A stretch of DNA of 64,000 nt. It comes from Alphaproteobacteria bacterium. Its GTDB lineage: Bacteria > Pseudomonadota > Alphaproteobacteria > Caulobacterales > Hyphomonadaceae. Numbering within the stretch: position 1 is the stretch's first letter; each line of letters begins with the position of its first letter. The DNA is taken from the NCBI GenBank assembly GCA_018827375.1, contig JAHJYW010000048.1:62001-126000 (forward strand). Reading direction: 5' to 3'. This document shows, piece after piece, positions 26,507-34,925 of the stretch. The position numbers were made by a program, and so were the translations under genes. The notes under the pieces were generated by a model that did not search any database, was not told where the DNA came from, and saw only the letters and a program-made list of their open reading frames with translations.

Positions 26507-27408
26507 CAGCTGTCTCCGGGCCCGATCTTCTTGCCGAGCGCGGCTTCGGGCATGCGGCGGTTCGGCCGGATGGCGATGACGAAGACACCGGTCAGCGAAA
26601 TGGCGGCGCCGAGGATGAGGCGCGCAGTGATTGGCTCGTTGAGCAGGACAATGCCGAAGATGACGCCCCAGATGGGTGTCATCAGGGTGAGCGGCGAAAT
26701 CATCGACACGTCATATTTCTTGAGCAGCGTGTAGAAGGCGCTGTGCCCGAAGATCGAGACGCCGACGACAGCGAACAGGCTAGCGATCCAGACTGGCCAG
26801 CCGGCGTTGATATAGGTGCTCAGCTGGTTTTCCTCGAACAGGTAGGAGAAGAGGAAGAGTGGCAGGAAGCTGAAGAGACCGACCCAGGCCTGCAGCTGAA
26901 GGCCGGTGACGGGCGCCATGCGCTTCATCAGGATACCGGCGACCGAGCCGATGAAGGCCGAGGCAATGATGTAGAGCAGGCCGACGGAGACGCCGAAGCT
27001 GCCGGGATCGAAGGCGATCAGAACGACGCCTGCAAAGGCGAGCATGATGCCGAGCCCGCGCCGCCAGCCGATTGTCTCGCCGAGAAAGGCCATGGAAAGC
27101 AGGGTGGAGATCGGTACGCCCAGCTGGCCCGTCACGGCTGCAGCGGAGGCTTCGGCGGTGGTGAGGCCGATGAAGAGTAGGGCAAAGTTCACCGAACCGA
27201 TCAGCAGCGCGATCACGAAGAGCGTTTTCAGGTCTTTCGGTTTTGGCCGCAGGAAGGGGATGAGGAAGAGCGCAACGCCCGTAAAACGCACGGCCGCGAA
27301 GAAGAGCGGCGGCACGCCGACATCGGCCACGACCCAGCGGCTGAGTACGATGTTGAGTCCCCAAACGAGGCAGACCACGAAAAGCAGGGCGAAATCACGA
27401 AAGACCAT
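26506..27408 (-). CDS. EamA/DMT-superfamily transporter
   Basis: A 300-residue inner-membrane protein with ten predicted helices in two EamA repeats. The first runs from CLVWGLNIVLSRWV to GVVLIAF and the second from ALLYIIASAFIG-like to GVFVIAI. The substrate, usually an exported metabolite or amino acid, is unknown. Because it is coupled to a muropeptide amidase gene, a cell-wall fragment or amino-acid role is conceivable, but this is only an inference. Confidence 0.88.
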   Translation of the reverse strand: MVFRDFALLFVVCLVWGLNIVLSRWVVADVGVPPLFFAAVRFTGVALFLIPFLRPKPKDLKTLFVIALLIGSVNFALLFIGLTTAEASAAAVTGQLGVPISTLLSMAFLGETIGWRRGLGIMLAFAGVVLIAFDPGSFGVSVGLLYIIASAFIGSVAGILMKRMAPVTGLQLQAWVGLFSFLPLFLFSYLFEENQLSTYINAGWPVWIASLFAVVGVSIFGHSAFYTLLKKYDVSMISPLTLMTPIWGVIFGIVLLNEPITARLILGAAISLTGVFVIAIRPNRRMPEAALGKKIGPGDS

Positions 27409-27470
27409 AGTCGCCCGATAACAGGCTTTGGCCGCAAAGGGCAGGGCCTTTTGCCCTGCCCGAATGCATA

Positions 27471-28334
27471 TCAGACACCCAGCCGGTTGACGGGGATCTT
27501 CAGGTAGACCTGGCCGTCATCCTCGGCAGGCGGTAGTGCGCCGCCCCGGATGTTCACCTGTAGTGACGGCAGGATGAGGCGCGGGGCCGCAAGCGTGGCG
27601 TCACGCGCCTGTCGCATGGTGACGAAGGCGGCTTCGTCGACGCCATCATGGACGTGCACATTGGCGGCGTGCTGCTCTGCAACGGTGGTTTCCCAGGCGG
27701 GTTTGTCACGGCCTGCGGGCAGGTAGTCGTGACCGACGAAGATTCGTGTTTCCGGCGGCAGGTCGAGGATGCGGTGGATCGACTGGTAGAGCGTTGCCGC
27801 ATCACCACCGGGAAAGTCGGCGCGGGCGGTGCCATAGTCGGGCATGAAGAGCGTGTCGCCGACGAAGGCTGCGTCTTCGACCAAATAGGTGACGCAGGCC
27901 GGTGTGTGGCCGGGCGTATGCAGCACTTTCACGGTCAGGTTGCCGATCGGGAGCGTGTCGCCGTCCTTGAACAAGGCGTCGAATGCGCCGCCATCCTGGC
28001 AGACATCCGGGGCATTAAACATGGATGAGAAGACGCGCTGTACTTCGGTGATGCGCGCGCCAATGCCGACCTTGGCGCCTGTCACGTCGCGCACATGGTG
28101 GGCGGCCGAGAGGTGGTCGGCGTGGGCATGGGTGTCGAGGGCCCAGACGATTTTCAGGCCGCGCTCCTTTGCATCGGCCAGGATGCGGTCAACCGAGGTC
28201 GTGGAGAGGCTGGCTGCATGAGGCTCGTAATCCATGACGGGGTCAATGATGGCCGCCTCCAGCGTTGCATCGTCCCAGGCGAGATAAGTGACCGTGGATG
28301 TGGCGGTGTCGAAATAGGCGTCTGTCTTGAGCAT
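27471..28334 (-). CDS. blh: Persulfide dioxygenase-like MBL-fold hydrolase (ETHE1/Blh type)
   Basis: A 287-residue metallo-beta-lactamase-fold protein that would oxidise glutathione persulfide to sulfite with a mononuclear iron. The metal motif DTHAHADHLSA, the TPGHTPACVTYLV strand, VGDTLFMPD and VGHDYLP match ETHE1/Blh proteins. It is divergent from a BigR/SqrR-like repressor, YgaP-like rhodanese and TauE, the standard neighbourhood for sulfide detoxification. The palindrome 24 bp upstream of its start would allow joint repression of both transcripts. Confidence 0.9.
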   Translation of the reverse strand: MLKTDAYFDTATSTVTYLAWDDATLEAAIIDPVMDYEPHAASLSTTSVDRILADAKERGLKIVWALDTHAHADHLSAAHHVRDVTGAKVGIGARITEVQRVFSSMFNAPDVCQDGGAFDALFKDGDTLPIGNLTVKVLHTPGHTPACVTYLVEDAAFVGDTLFMPDYGTARADFPGGDAATLYQSIHRILDLPPETRIFVGHDYLPAGRDKPAWETTVAEQHAANVHVHDGVDEAAFVTMRQARDATLAAPRLILPSLQVNIRGGALPPAEDDGQVYLKIPVNRLGV

Positions 28335-28357
28335 TGTGTGGCTCCTTTCATCAAGAT

Positions 28358-28396
28358 ATATATTAGCACTTGCTAAATTAGCAATAGCTAATATAT
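28358..28396. promoter_or_regulatory. 39-bp palindromic operator of the persulfide regulon
   Basis: Two 19-bp half-sites, ATATATTAGCACTTGCTAA (28358-28376) and TTAGCAATAGCTAATATAT (28378-28396), mirror each other with only two mismatches around A28377. It lies in the 69-bp gap between the divergent dioxygenase and ArsR-type repressor genes. BigR is known to bind AT-rich palindromes in this position. Confidence 0.85.
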
Positions 28397-28403
28397 AGGA
28401 TCC

Positions 28404-28739
28404 ATGACAATGACTTACCTCGATCCGGCCCTCTTCACGGACAAGGCTTCCAAGGCGGCAAGGCTGCTACGGAGCATGGGCAATGAACACCGCCTGATGA
28501 TCCTCTGCCGCCTTGGCGCAGGGGAGATGACCGTGAGCCAATTGCAGGGCCATATTGGCCTGTCGCAATCGGCGCTGTCGCAGCACCTCGCCGTGCTGCG
28601 CGATGAAGCGCTCGTGTCGAACCGGCGCGAGGGACAGTCGATCTACTATCGAATAGCTGACCCCGCAGCGATCAAGGTGATCGCGACGCTGGCCTCAATC
28701 TATTGCCCGGAGATGCTCGATGACCCTGACCAAACTTGA
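28404..28739 (+). CDS. bigR: ArsR-family persulfide-sensing repressor (BigR/SqrR-like)
   Basis: A 111-residue winged-helix repressor. The recognition helix is in LSQSALSQHLAVLRDEALV, followed by the YYRI wing. Cys35 and Cys101 are 66 residues apart, the spacing of the two cysteines that form a tetrasulfide link in SqrR (Cys41 and Cys107). This supports sensing of reactive sulfur rather than metal. The next gene overlaps its 3' end by 20 bp. It probably represses both divergent transcripts through the palindrome directly upstream. Confidence 0.9.
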   Translation: MTMTYLDPALFTDKASKAARLLRSMGNEHRLMILCRLGAGEMTVSQLQGHIGLSQSALSQHLAVLRDEALVSNRREGQSIYYRIADPAAIKVIATLASIYCPEMLDDPDQT

Positions 28740-29253
28740 CCCTCAAACCGCTGCTGACCGTATCAAGCGCGGTGAACTGAAGCTCGTCGATATCCGCGAG
28801 GCCGATGAATATGGCCGCGAGCATATTGGCGGGGCCATTTCACTGCCCCTTTCGGGCGTGGACACCGCCGGGCTGATGCTCGACGCGGACCAGAATGCCG
28901 TGTTCCATTGCAAGTCAGGCATGCGGACGGAAGCCAATTGCGATCGCCTTGCCGCGCACGTGAACGGCAACGCCTACATTCTCGAAGGCGGGCTTGATGC
29001 CTGGAAAAAGGACGGCTTGCCGACTGTTCAGGATGCAAGCGCGCCTCTGCCGATGAACCGGCAGGTCCAGATCACGGCAGGTGCGCTGGTGCTGACGGGC
29101 TTCGTGCTCGGCTTTGCCGTGCATCCCGGCTTCTTCGGCCTGTCCGGCTTTGTCGGTGCCGGTCTGATGTTTGCCGGCATCGGCGGCTGGTGCGGCATGG
29201 CGCATGTGCTGGCTGTGATGCCCTGGAACCGGAAGGCGGGATCTGCCACATGA
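28720..29253 (+). CDS. Membrane-anchored rhodanese (YgaP-like)
   Basis: A 177-residue protein with an N-terminal rhodanese domain whose active-site loop is CKSGMR (Cys64-Arg69), and a C-terminal DUF2892-like pair of membrane helices (ITAGALVLTGFVLGF and LMFAGIGGWCGMA). It would carry sulfane sulfur as a cysteine persulfide at the inner membrane. It overlaps the repressor gene upstream and the TauE gene downstream (ATGA), so the three are one translationally coupled operon. Confidence 0.92.
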   Translation: MTLTKLDPQTAADRIKRGELKLVDIREADEYGREHIGGAISLPLSGVDTAGLMLDADQNAVFHCKSGMRTEANCDRLAAHVNGNAYILEGGLDAWKKDGLPTVQDASAPLPMNRQVQITAGALVLTGFVLGFAVHPGFFGLSGFVGAGLMFAGIGGWCGMAHVLAVMPWNRKAGSAT

Positions 29254-30044
29254 CTCTTTCCCTGACCCCCGATATCATCATTGCAGCCATCATCAGCGGC
29301 GCGATCATTGGCGTGTTCCTTGGCACGTTCGGGGGCGGGGGATCGGTGCTGGCCGCGCCGCTATTGCTCTACGTCGTGGGGGTCAGCGATCCGCATATCG
29401 CCATCGGCACCTCTGCTGCCGCTGTCGCGGCGATTGCGCTGTTCAGCCTGATCGGTCACTGGCGCGGGGGCAATGTGAAATGGCCCTGTGCGATCGTGTT
29501 TGCCCTGTCGGGCTTTGCCGGGTCGATTATCGGTTCCAGCATCGCCAAACAGGTCGATGGCACGCAGCTCCTGCTCGCCTTTTCGGTAGCAATGGCCGTG
29601 ATTGCGCTGTCGATGTTCCGCAAGCCGGCTTTTGCGGGCAATCCGGATGTGCACCTGACGCGATCAATCATGTTGCGGCTGGCGCCACTGGGCCTTGTGG
29701 TTGGCATGGCCGCCGGTTTCTTCGGTATTGGCGGCGGGTTCCTGATCGTGCCGGGCCTGATGCTGGCAGCAGGCATGACCATGACAAATGCGACAGCTTC
29801 GTCGCTGGTGTCGGTCGCGCTGTTCGGCGCGGCGACATCAGCCAACTATGCGCTGTCGGGCCTGGTCGACGGGCCGCTTGTGCTGCTGCTGTTGCTGGGC
29901 GGGGCTGTTGGCGGCGTGGCAGGCATCGGGATTTCCCGTCTGCTGAAAACGCGCGTACGGACGGCACGGTCGGCTTTTGCGGTGATGATCCTTGTGGTTG
30001 CGGGCTATGTTGCGTGGAACGCCTGGGGCGCGTTGGCCGTTTGA
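29250..30044 (+). CDS. tauE: TauE/SafE-family sulfite exporter
   Basis: A 264-residue inner-membrane permease with about eight helices. The two family repeats are visible as GTFGGGGSVLAAPLL and GFFGIGGGFLIVPGL. The family exports sulfite or sulfoacetate. In this operon it would discharge the sulfite made by the persulfide dioxygenase. The ATG at 29250 overlaps the rhodanese stop. A longer reading from 29190 would overlap the rhodanese gene without reason. Confidence 0.92.
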   Translation: MTLSLTPDIIIAAIISGAIIGVFLGTFGGGGSVLAAPLLLYVVGVSDPHIAIGTSAAAVAAIALFSLIGHWRGGNVKWPCAIVFALSGFAGSIIGSSIAKQVDGTQLLLAFSVAMAVIALSMFRKPAFAGNPDVHLTRSIMLRLAPLGLVVGMAAGFFGIGGGFLIVPGLMLAAGMTMTNATASSLVSVALFGAATSANYALSGLVDGPLVLLLLLGGAVGGVAGIGISRLLKTRVRTARSAFAVMILVVAGYVAWNAWGALAV

Positions 30045-30170
30045 CCTGACAAGGACGGCTGCATCGCGTATGCATCGGCTTGCTAAACGCCCATCATGGA
30101 GATGATATAGGTGTGGGTGAATGCGGCTCGCTCAGGAATGCAGGCCACGAACCGCAAAGGGAGATGCTGA

Positions 30171-30890
30171 ATGGGATTGATCTGGTGGATTTTACCTGCC
30201 GTGGCGGGTGTCATTGGCCTGATGCTGCTGTTCGCAGGCTTTGGGAAACTCGCACAACTGAAACCCATGGCGGGCGGTGGGCGGCTGCTGTTTGGCGTCG
30301 GCTTCCTCGGCATTGCTGGCGTGGTGGCGTTTGCCGGCCTCAACCTGCAGACCTACAAGCGCCTCACATATGAGCGCGACGTCGCCAATATCAAATTTGC
30401 CGCCGTTGAGGGCGCCCCGGACACTTACAAGGTGGATGTCACCTTTTCCGATGGACAAAAACTGCTTGAGGTCAGCGGCGCGCAGCCGATCTTGAAAGGT
30501 GACCAGTTCGAGATCGGCGCGCAGGTCATCAAGTTCCTCCCCGTCGCCAACATGCTCGGCTATGATTCGATTTACCGGCTCGATTATATCGAAGGACGCG
30601 AAGCCAAGCGCTTTTCGTCTGACGTGGTGACGGACGCGCAGACCAATGGCATCGCACTGACGCAAAACCCCGGTCTCGATGTGCATGCGCTTGCCGAAAA
30701 GGAAGGTCCGCGTTTCGGCATTGATGCGCAATATGGTTCAGCGACCTACCAGCCCATGGGCAATGGTTTCGAATACAATGTGAACATCACGCAGGACGCG
30801 CTGGTTGCGCGCCCAACTGAAGCGACAAAGACGCTGATCCAGAAGGGGACTTATCCCGGCTTCCAGTCGACGCGGGGGAATGCGCAATGA
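30171..30890 (+). CDS. Membrane-anchored protein of unknown function
   Basis: A 239-residue protein with two N-terminal membrane helices (LPAVAGVIGLMLLFAGFGKL and GFLGIAGVVAFAGLNL) and an extracytoplasmic domain of about 180 residues rich in beta strands (YKVDVTFSDGQKLLEVSG and others). I do not recognise a characterised family. It overlaps the methyltransferase gene by 4 bp (ATGA) and heads a probable three-gene operon with it and the DUF3445 gene. Confidence 0.8.
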   Translation: MGLIWWILPAVAGVIGLMLLFAGFGKLAQLKPMAGGGRLLFGVGFLGIAGVVAFAGLNLQTYKRLTYERDVANIKFAAVEGAPDTYKVDVTFSDGQKLLEVSGAQPILKGDQFEIGAQVIKFLPVANMLGYDSIYRLDYIEGREAKRFSSDVVTDAQTNGIALTQNPGLDVHALAEKEGPRFGIDAQYGSATYQPMGNGFEYNVNITQDALVARPTEATKTLIQKGTYPGFQSTRGNAQ

Positions 30891-31513
30891 ACCCTTGGGA
30901 GCGTTATGTCGTCCCGAACCTGATCGCCTGTGCCTGCGGCACCAAGCCGATCATGAAGCAGCGCGAGAAAGTTGTTCCGAAAGCGGAAGGCCGCGTGCTG
31001 GAACTCGGTTGCGGGTCCGGCACCAATTTCGCGATGTATGATGCCAACAAGGTCGATCATCTCTATGCGCTGGAGCCATCGCCCGGCATGCTGGTCAAAG
31101 CGCGACGTGAAGCCGGTGCGCTCGGCTTTGGCAACAATATCGAATTTCTGGAGACGGGTGCGGAAGCCATTCCGCTGGAAGACAATTCCATTGATACGGC
31201 CGTCATCACATTCGTGCTGTGCACAATACCTGACTGGCGCGCTGCGCTGGCCGAAACGCGCCGCGTTCTGAAGCCTGAGGGCCGCGTCCTGTTCTCCGAG
31301 CACGGCCTTGCCCCGGATGAAAGCGTCGCCAAATGGCAGCGCCGGATCGAGCCGGTGTGGAAGCCTTTAGCAGGTGGCTGCCACCTGACACGCGATGTCG
31401 GCGCCCTGTTCACCGAGGCCGGTTTCCGGTTGGAAGATGCAGAGACAATGTACCTGCCATCCACGCCGAAAGTGGCCGGCTTTGTCAGTTGGGGCGCCGC
31501 CCGCGTCGCCTGA
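30887..31513 (+). CDS. Class I SAM-dependent methyltransferase
   Basis: A 208-residue Rossmann methyltransferase. Motif I is VLELGCGSGTNFAMY, the acidic ribose contact is ALEPS, motif II lies in AVITFVLCTIPDW, and VLKPEGRVLFSEHG completes the Methyltransf_11 core. The N-terminal WERYVVPNLIACACG and the WKPLAGGCHLTRD segment resemble METTL7/UbiE-like small-molecule or lipid methyltransferases. The substrate is unknown. It is coupled to the upstream membrane protein and lies 7 bp before the DUF3445 gene. Confidence 0.88.
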   Translation: MNPWERYVVPNLIACACGTKPIMKQREKVVPKAEGRVLELGCGSGTNFAMYDANKVDHLYALEPSPGMLVKARREAGALGFGNNIEFLETGAEAIPLEDNSIDTAVITFVLCTIPDWRAALAETRRVLKPEGRVLFSEHGLAPDESVAKWQRRIEPVWKPLAGGCHLTRDVGALFTEAGFRLEDAETMYLPSTPKVAGFVSWGAARVA

Positions 31514-31520
31514 GCAAACC

Positions 31521-32339
31521 ATGCGTATCCCGCCTTACATGCCCTATATTGCAGGGCCGCCCAGCCTCGCGCCGGGTCTCGCCCCGATCGACACCGAGCG
31601 GTGGCTGGTGCCCGATACGGAAGCGGCTGCGTGGTTGCCGGCCAAGACGGTGCTGATGCGCACGCACCGTGATCAGGTTTTCGCTGATACGGGCGTGCCG
31701 GCCGTGATCGAGGAACTGGCAGGCGCCGTGCTGGCAGTCACCGGTATGGGCGATGATATCTGGGAAAGCCCGCTGGAGATGGCTGCGGCGCGCGTATCTG
31801 ACGATCTTTGCCTTCTGATGCCCAATGCAGATGGCTTGTGGACCTTGCGGGCAGCGAGCCTTGTCGCGCCGACGTTCTGGTCTCTGGCCGAGAAGATCGG
31901 CGAGCCACTGACGGGCCTGCACGGGCCGGTGCCGAATGCCAATCCGGGCCTGGTGAACCGGATAGGGCGCATGTTTGACGGGTTGCGACCCGGCCATGTG
32001 CTGGAGCGATTCAACTGGACAGTTCAGGCGGGCTCGTCGCGCTTTACGCCGAGCAGCGCGCCGCTGAAGGCTGTGGCCCGCACGGCGCCTGACGATGCGG
32101 CGCTGGAACTGCTGCACCTGCGGGTCGAACGGCAGACAATCTCGAAACTGCCGGAGACCGGGGCTGTCGTGTTCACGATCCGCGTCTGCATTGATCCTCT
32201 GCAAGCGGCTCTGCCGGACGCCGCGCACAGGCAGGCCTTTGAGAACGCTTGGAACGGCATCGATCCGGCTTTGGCCGACTATAAGGGCTGGCCGGACCAT
32301 GACCGGCTGGTGCGCGCCGCGCTGGCGCAACTTGCCTGA
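31521..32339 (+). CDS. DUF3445 protein, haem-dependent oxidative N-demethylase-like
   Basis: A 272-residue protein of the DUF3445/HODM_asu-like family. The typical blocks are LHGPVPNANPGLVNRIGRMF, ERFNWTVQ, LRVERQTISKLPETGAVVFT and a C-terminal YKGWPDHDRL. Characterised relatives are haem-containing subunits of oxidative N-demethylases acting on dimethylamine-type substrates, normally with a flavin partner that is not seen here. The ATG at 31521 follows the methyltransferase stop by 7 bp. A longer reading overlaps that gene. Confidence 0.85.
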   Translation: MRIPPYMPYIAGPPSLAPGLAPIDTERWLVPDTEAAAWLPAKTVLMRTHRDQVFADTGVPAVIEELAGAVLAVTGMGDDIWESPLEMAAARVSDDLCLLMPNADGLWTLRAASLVAPTFWSLAEKIGEPLTGLHGPVPNANPGLVNRIGRMFDGLRPGHVLERFNWTVQAGSSRFTPSSAPLKAVARTAPDDAALELLHLRVERQTISKLPETGAVVFTIRVCIDPLQAALPDAAHRQAFENAWNGIDPALADYKGWPDHDRLVRAALAQLA

Positions 32340-32408
32340 CGGCCTGCGGGTGGACGTGAAGCGCAGTGCCGCCTAGATCAGGCTGGCACGGCAATACCGG
32401 AGACAGAG

Positions 32409-32846
32409 ATGAATTATTGGCTGATGAAGTCCGAACCCGACGCCTGGAGCTGGGAGCAGCAAAAAGCCAAGGGCAAGGCGGGCGAAGAATGGTCCGGCAT
32501 CCGCAATTATCAGGCGCGCAATTTCATGCGCGAGATGACGCTGGGCGACCAGGTGTTCTTCTATCATTCCAACAAGGGGCTGGAAGTCGTTGGCATTGCC
32601 GAGGTTTGCGCGCTCAGCGCGCCGGACTCCACCACCGATGATAAGCGCTGGGACTGCGTACATATCCGTGCGCTGGCCGACATGCCAAAGCCGGTCTCGT
32701 TGAAGGATGTGAAGGCGAACGCGAAACTCGAAGAGATGAGCCTCGTGAAATCTTTCCGCCTGTCAGTGCAGCCCGTGCTGGCATCGGAGTGGAAGGAAGT
32801 CTGCCGGATGGGCGGGATCGATCCTAAAACGCTGAAGCCGGTTTAG
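32409..32846 (+). CDS. EVE-domain protein
   Basis: A 145-residue single-domain EVE protein (PUA-like fold). NYWLMKSEPDAWSWEQ, WSGIRNYQARNFMREM and the GDQVFFYHSN segment are diagnostic. EVE domains bind modified nucleic-acid bases, but the housekeeping role of the free-standing form is not established. It starts 69 bp after the DUF3445 gene and converges with the racemase gene, with 4 bp of overlap. Confidence 0.92.
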   Translation: MNYWLMKSEPDAWSWEQQKAKGKAGEEWSGIRNYQARNFMREMTLGDQVFFYHSNKGLEVVGIAEVCALSAPDSTTDDKRWDCVHIRALADMPKPVSLKDVKANAKLEEMSLVKSFRLSVQPVLASEWKEVCRMGGIDPKTLKPV

Positions 32847-33535
32847 ACGCAAGCCAGTTCCATCGCGGCCTCGCAATGAATGCGGGCGCTGTCATAAACG
32901 GGCAGGGGACTGTTGTTCGCATTGATGACGAGGCCGATCTCGGTGCACCCGAGGATCACGCTGTCAGCCCCGCGCGTGCCCAGTGCTTGCACGATCTCGA
33001 TATAGCGGCGCGTTGTCTCCGGTGTGACGACGCCTTTGACGAGATCGTCGAAGATGATGCGGTGGATGTCATCGCGCGCGACCGTCTCGGGGATCACGGG
33101 CGGCGCCCCGAAGGCCCCGGCGAAATGGGTCGGATAGAAGGGCTCTTCCATCGTGTAGCGCGTGCCGAGGAGGGCTGGGGCGCTGCGGCCGTCGGCGGTG
33201 AGGCGGGCGGCTGTCGCGTCCACGATATGCACGAAGGGCACGCTGAGGGCGGCCTCAAGCGGCGCGGCGACCTTGTGCATCGTATTGGTGGCGAGAAGGA
33301 TAAGGCCTGCGCCTGCCTGTTCGAGCCGTTTGCCTGAGGCAGCGAGCTGGCGGCCTGCTTCGTCCCATTCGCCGGACTGTTGCAGGGCCTGCACTTGCCC
33401 GAAGTCCAGCGCGTCGATCATCACGCGCGCACTGGCATTGCCGCCGAAACGGTCACGGGCCATCTGGCAGAGCGTGTCGTAGTAGATGACGGTCGAGGCC
33501 GGGCCCATACCGCCGATAATACCGATCATCTTCAT
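32843..33535 (-). CDS. Aspartate/glutamate racemase family protein
   Basis: A PLP-independent racemase of about 230 residues using two cysteines or variants of them. The start IGIIGGMGPASTVIYY, the middle LLATNTMHKVA and the late ILGCTEIGLVI mark the family. The first catalytic Cys position reads Thr (ATNTMH), as in YgeA-type members, while the second Cys (GCTE) is kept. True racemase activity is therefore uncertain. The ATG at 33535 overlaps the gmhB stop, so the two are coupled. Confidence 0.85.
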   Translation of the reverse strand: MKMIGIIGGMGPASTVIYYDTLCQMARDRFGGNASARVMIDALDFGQVQALQQSGEWDEAGRQLAASGKRLEQAGAGLILLATNTMHKVAAPLEAALSVPFVHIVDATAARLTADGRSAPALLGTRYTMEEPFYPTHFAGAFGAPPVIPETVARDDIHRIIFDDLVKGVVTPETTRRYIEIVQALGTRGADSVILGCTEIGLVINANNSPLPVYDSARIHCEAAMELACV

Positions 33536-34062
33536 CCGCGATTGCCTTCTTCGAAGCCGGCGAGCGTCCATTCAGCGAACCGGAAGAGGTCGCCGCCGGT
33601 GAAGAGGAAGCCCGCGACGCCGGCCGCGCGGGCGGCCTCAATGTCGGTCTGCTTGTCACCGATGAGGAAGGATGACTCGCGCTTTACGGGAAAGTCGGCC
33701 ATCGCTTTCAGCAGCATGCCGGGCTTGGGCTTACGGTCGAAACTGTCGCGCCGGTAGCGCGGGTTCTCGCCCTCGTCATGATAGGGGCAGTAATAGATCC
33801 TGTCGACCTCGGCGCCCTGTTCGGCAAGGCGTTCCTCCATCCAGGCATGGAGCGTGTGCATGTCATGCTCTGAGTAATAGTCACGGGCGATTCCGGACTG
33901 GTTGGTGACCACGAACACGAACCAGCCACGGGCCTTGAACGCAGCGATTGTTTCGGCTGCACCTTCGATCCATTCGAAGTCTGCCACCTGGCTGACATAG
34001 CCCTTGTCGACGTTGATAACGCCGTCACGATCAAGGAAGAGGGCAGGACGCTGGGAGGTCAT
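33532..34062 (-). CDS. gmhB: HAD-IIIA phosphatase, GmhB-like
   Basis: A 176-residue phosphatase resembling D-glycero-beta-D-manno-heptose-1,7-bisphosphate 7-phosphatase of the LPS heptose pathway. The HAD nucleophile and acid/base are Asp11 and Asp13 (LFLDRDGVIN), Thr53 lies in VVTNQSG, and GDKQTDIEAA closes the site. The zinc loop is degraded. Cys92 remains, but the CxC normally before RKP is Ser107-Phe-Asp109 and the His position is shifted. No other heptose genes are nearby, so the substrate could be different. It is first in a pair with the racemase gene. Confidence 0.82.
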   Translation of the reverse strand: MTSQRPALFLDRDGVINVDKGYVSQVADFEWIEGAAETIAAFKARGWFVFVVTNQSGIARDYYSEHDMHTLHAWMEERLAEQGAEVDRIYYCPYHDEGENPRYRRDSFDRKPKPGMLLKAMADFPVKRESSFLIGDKQTDIEAARAAGVAGFLFTGGDLFRFAEWTLAGFEEGNRG

Positions 34063-34207
34063 CTTCGCGTTCTTTGCCCGCGCGCAGCGGAAGTTGCAAC
34101 ACTTGCCGCTAGGGGGAAAGGGCTGGACCTCATGGCCGATAAGCAGTTGTCTCTATGCAGAGGGGCCGCAAAGAGCCCCCAGCAACACCCATGGGAGGGC
34201 AAAACCA

Positions 34208-34492
34208 ATGGAACAATATCTACCGCTTATTCTGAGCGCTGTCGGTGGCACAGTGCTTGGACCCATCATTTCGAAACTGACCGGTGGCAGTGGCGCCGGG
34301 GGCATTCTTGGCGGCATCATCGGCGGCATCGCGGCGCATTACGGGCTTGATGCGGCGAATGTGCAGGTGCTCGGTGACGCAGCCGCCGGGGCGACCGCGC
34401 CGATGAACATTGTCAACAGCTTGGCTGAAGGCGGCGTCGGCGGCGGCGTGCTTGGCCTGATCGCCGGCATGCTGGTTCGAAGCCGCGGCTGA
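34208..34492 (+). CDS. Small glycine-rich membrane protein
   Basis: A 94-residue protein with two hydrophobic glycine-zipper-like segments (GAGGILGGIIGGIAAHYG and GGVGGGVLGLIAGMLV). A good GGGAGG lies 8-13 bp before the ATG at 34208. It resembles small membrane proteins found in Caulobacterales without known role. It is divergent from gmhB and convergent with the HxlR gene. Confidence 0.7.
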   Translation: MEQYLPLILSAVGGTVLGPIISKLTGGSGAGGILGGIIGGIAAHYGLDAANVQVLGDAAAGATAPMNIVNSLAEGGVGGGVLGLIAGMLVRSRG

Positions 34493-34507
34493 CGCGGGGC
34501 AGGCTGC

Positions 34508-34894
34508 CTACTCGGTAGACATGGGGCGCAAGCGGCGGGCGCCCTCGCGCGGCTGAAGGGCGTCCAGCGCGTCCGCATTGTCGCGTCCCCAATCGTAGAC
34601 CATGTCCACGAGGCCAACGAACCGTTGCCCCAGCGGGGTCAATGTGTAGGTCACGGCAGGCGGCACCGCACTGCCGACCTGACGGCTGATCAACCCGCTG
34701 GTTTCCATGTCGCGCAGGGTCTGGACGAACATTTTTTTGGACAGTCCCGGCAGGCTTCTATGCAGGGCGCCGCTGCGGGCGGCGCCGCGGTGGCGGGCAT
34801 GCAATGTGTGCAGGATCATGCTGGTCCACTTGGTGGAAAAGATCTCCATCACGCGCCGGGGCGCGCAGTCCTCGCGCCAGTCTTCGTCGTCCAT
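34508..34894 (-). CDS. HxlR-family transcriptional regulator
   Basis: A 128-residue winged-helix regulator with the HxlR layout: FSTKWTSMILHTLH, then GALHRSLPGLSKKMFVQTLR as the recognition region, then the YTLTPLGQ wing. HxlR proteins often sense electrophiles or oxidants through Cys. The only Cys here is residue 10. It is divergent from the disrupted PRISE-type reductase gene, its likely target. Confidence 0.9.
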   Translation of the reverse strand: MDDEDWREDCAPRRVMEIFSTKWTSMILHTLHARHRGAARSGALHRSLPGLSKKMFVQTLRDMETSGLISRQVGSAVPPAVTYTLTPLGQRFVGLVDMVYDWGRDNADALDALQPREGARRLRPMSTE

Positions 34895-34925
34895 GGTGGT
34901 TTCCTTTGGGTGACTACGTTCCGTT

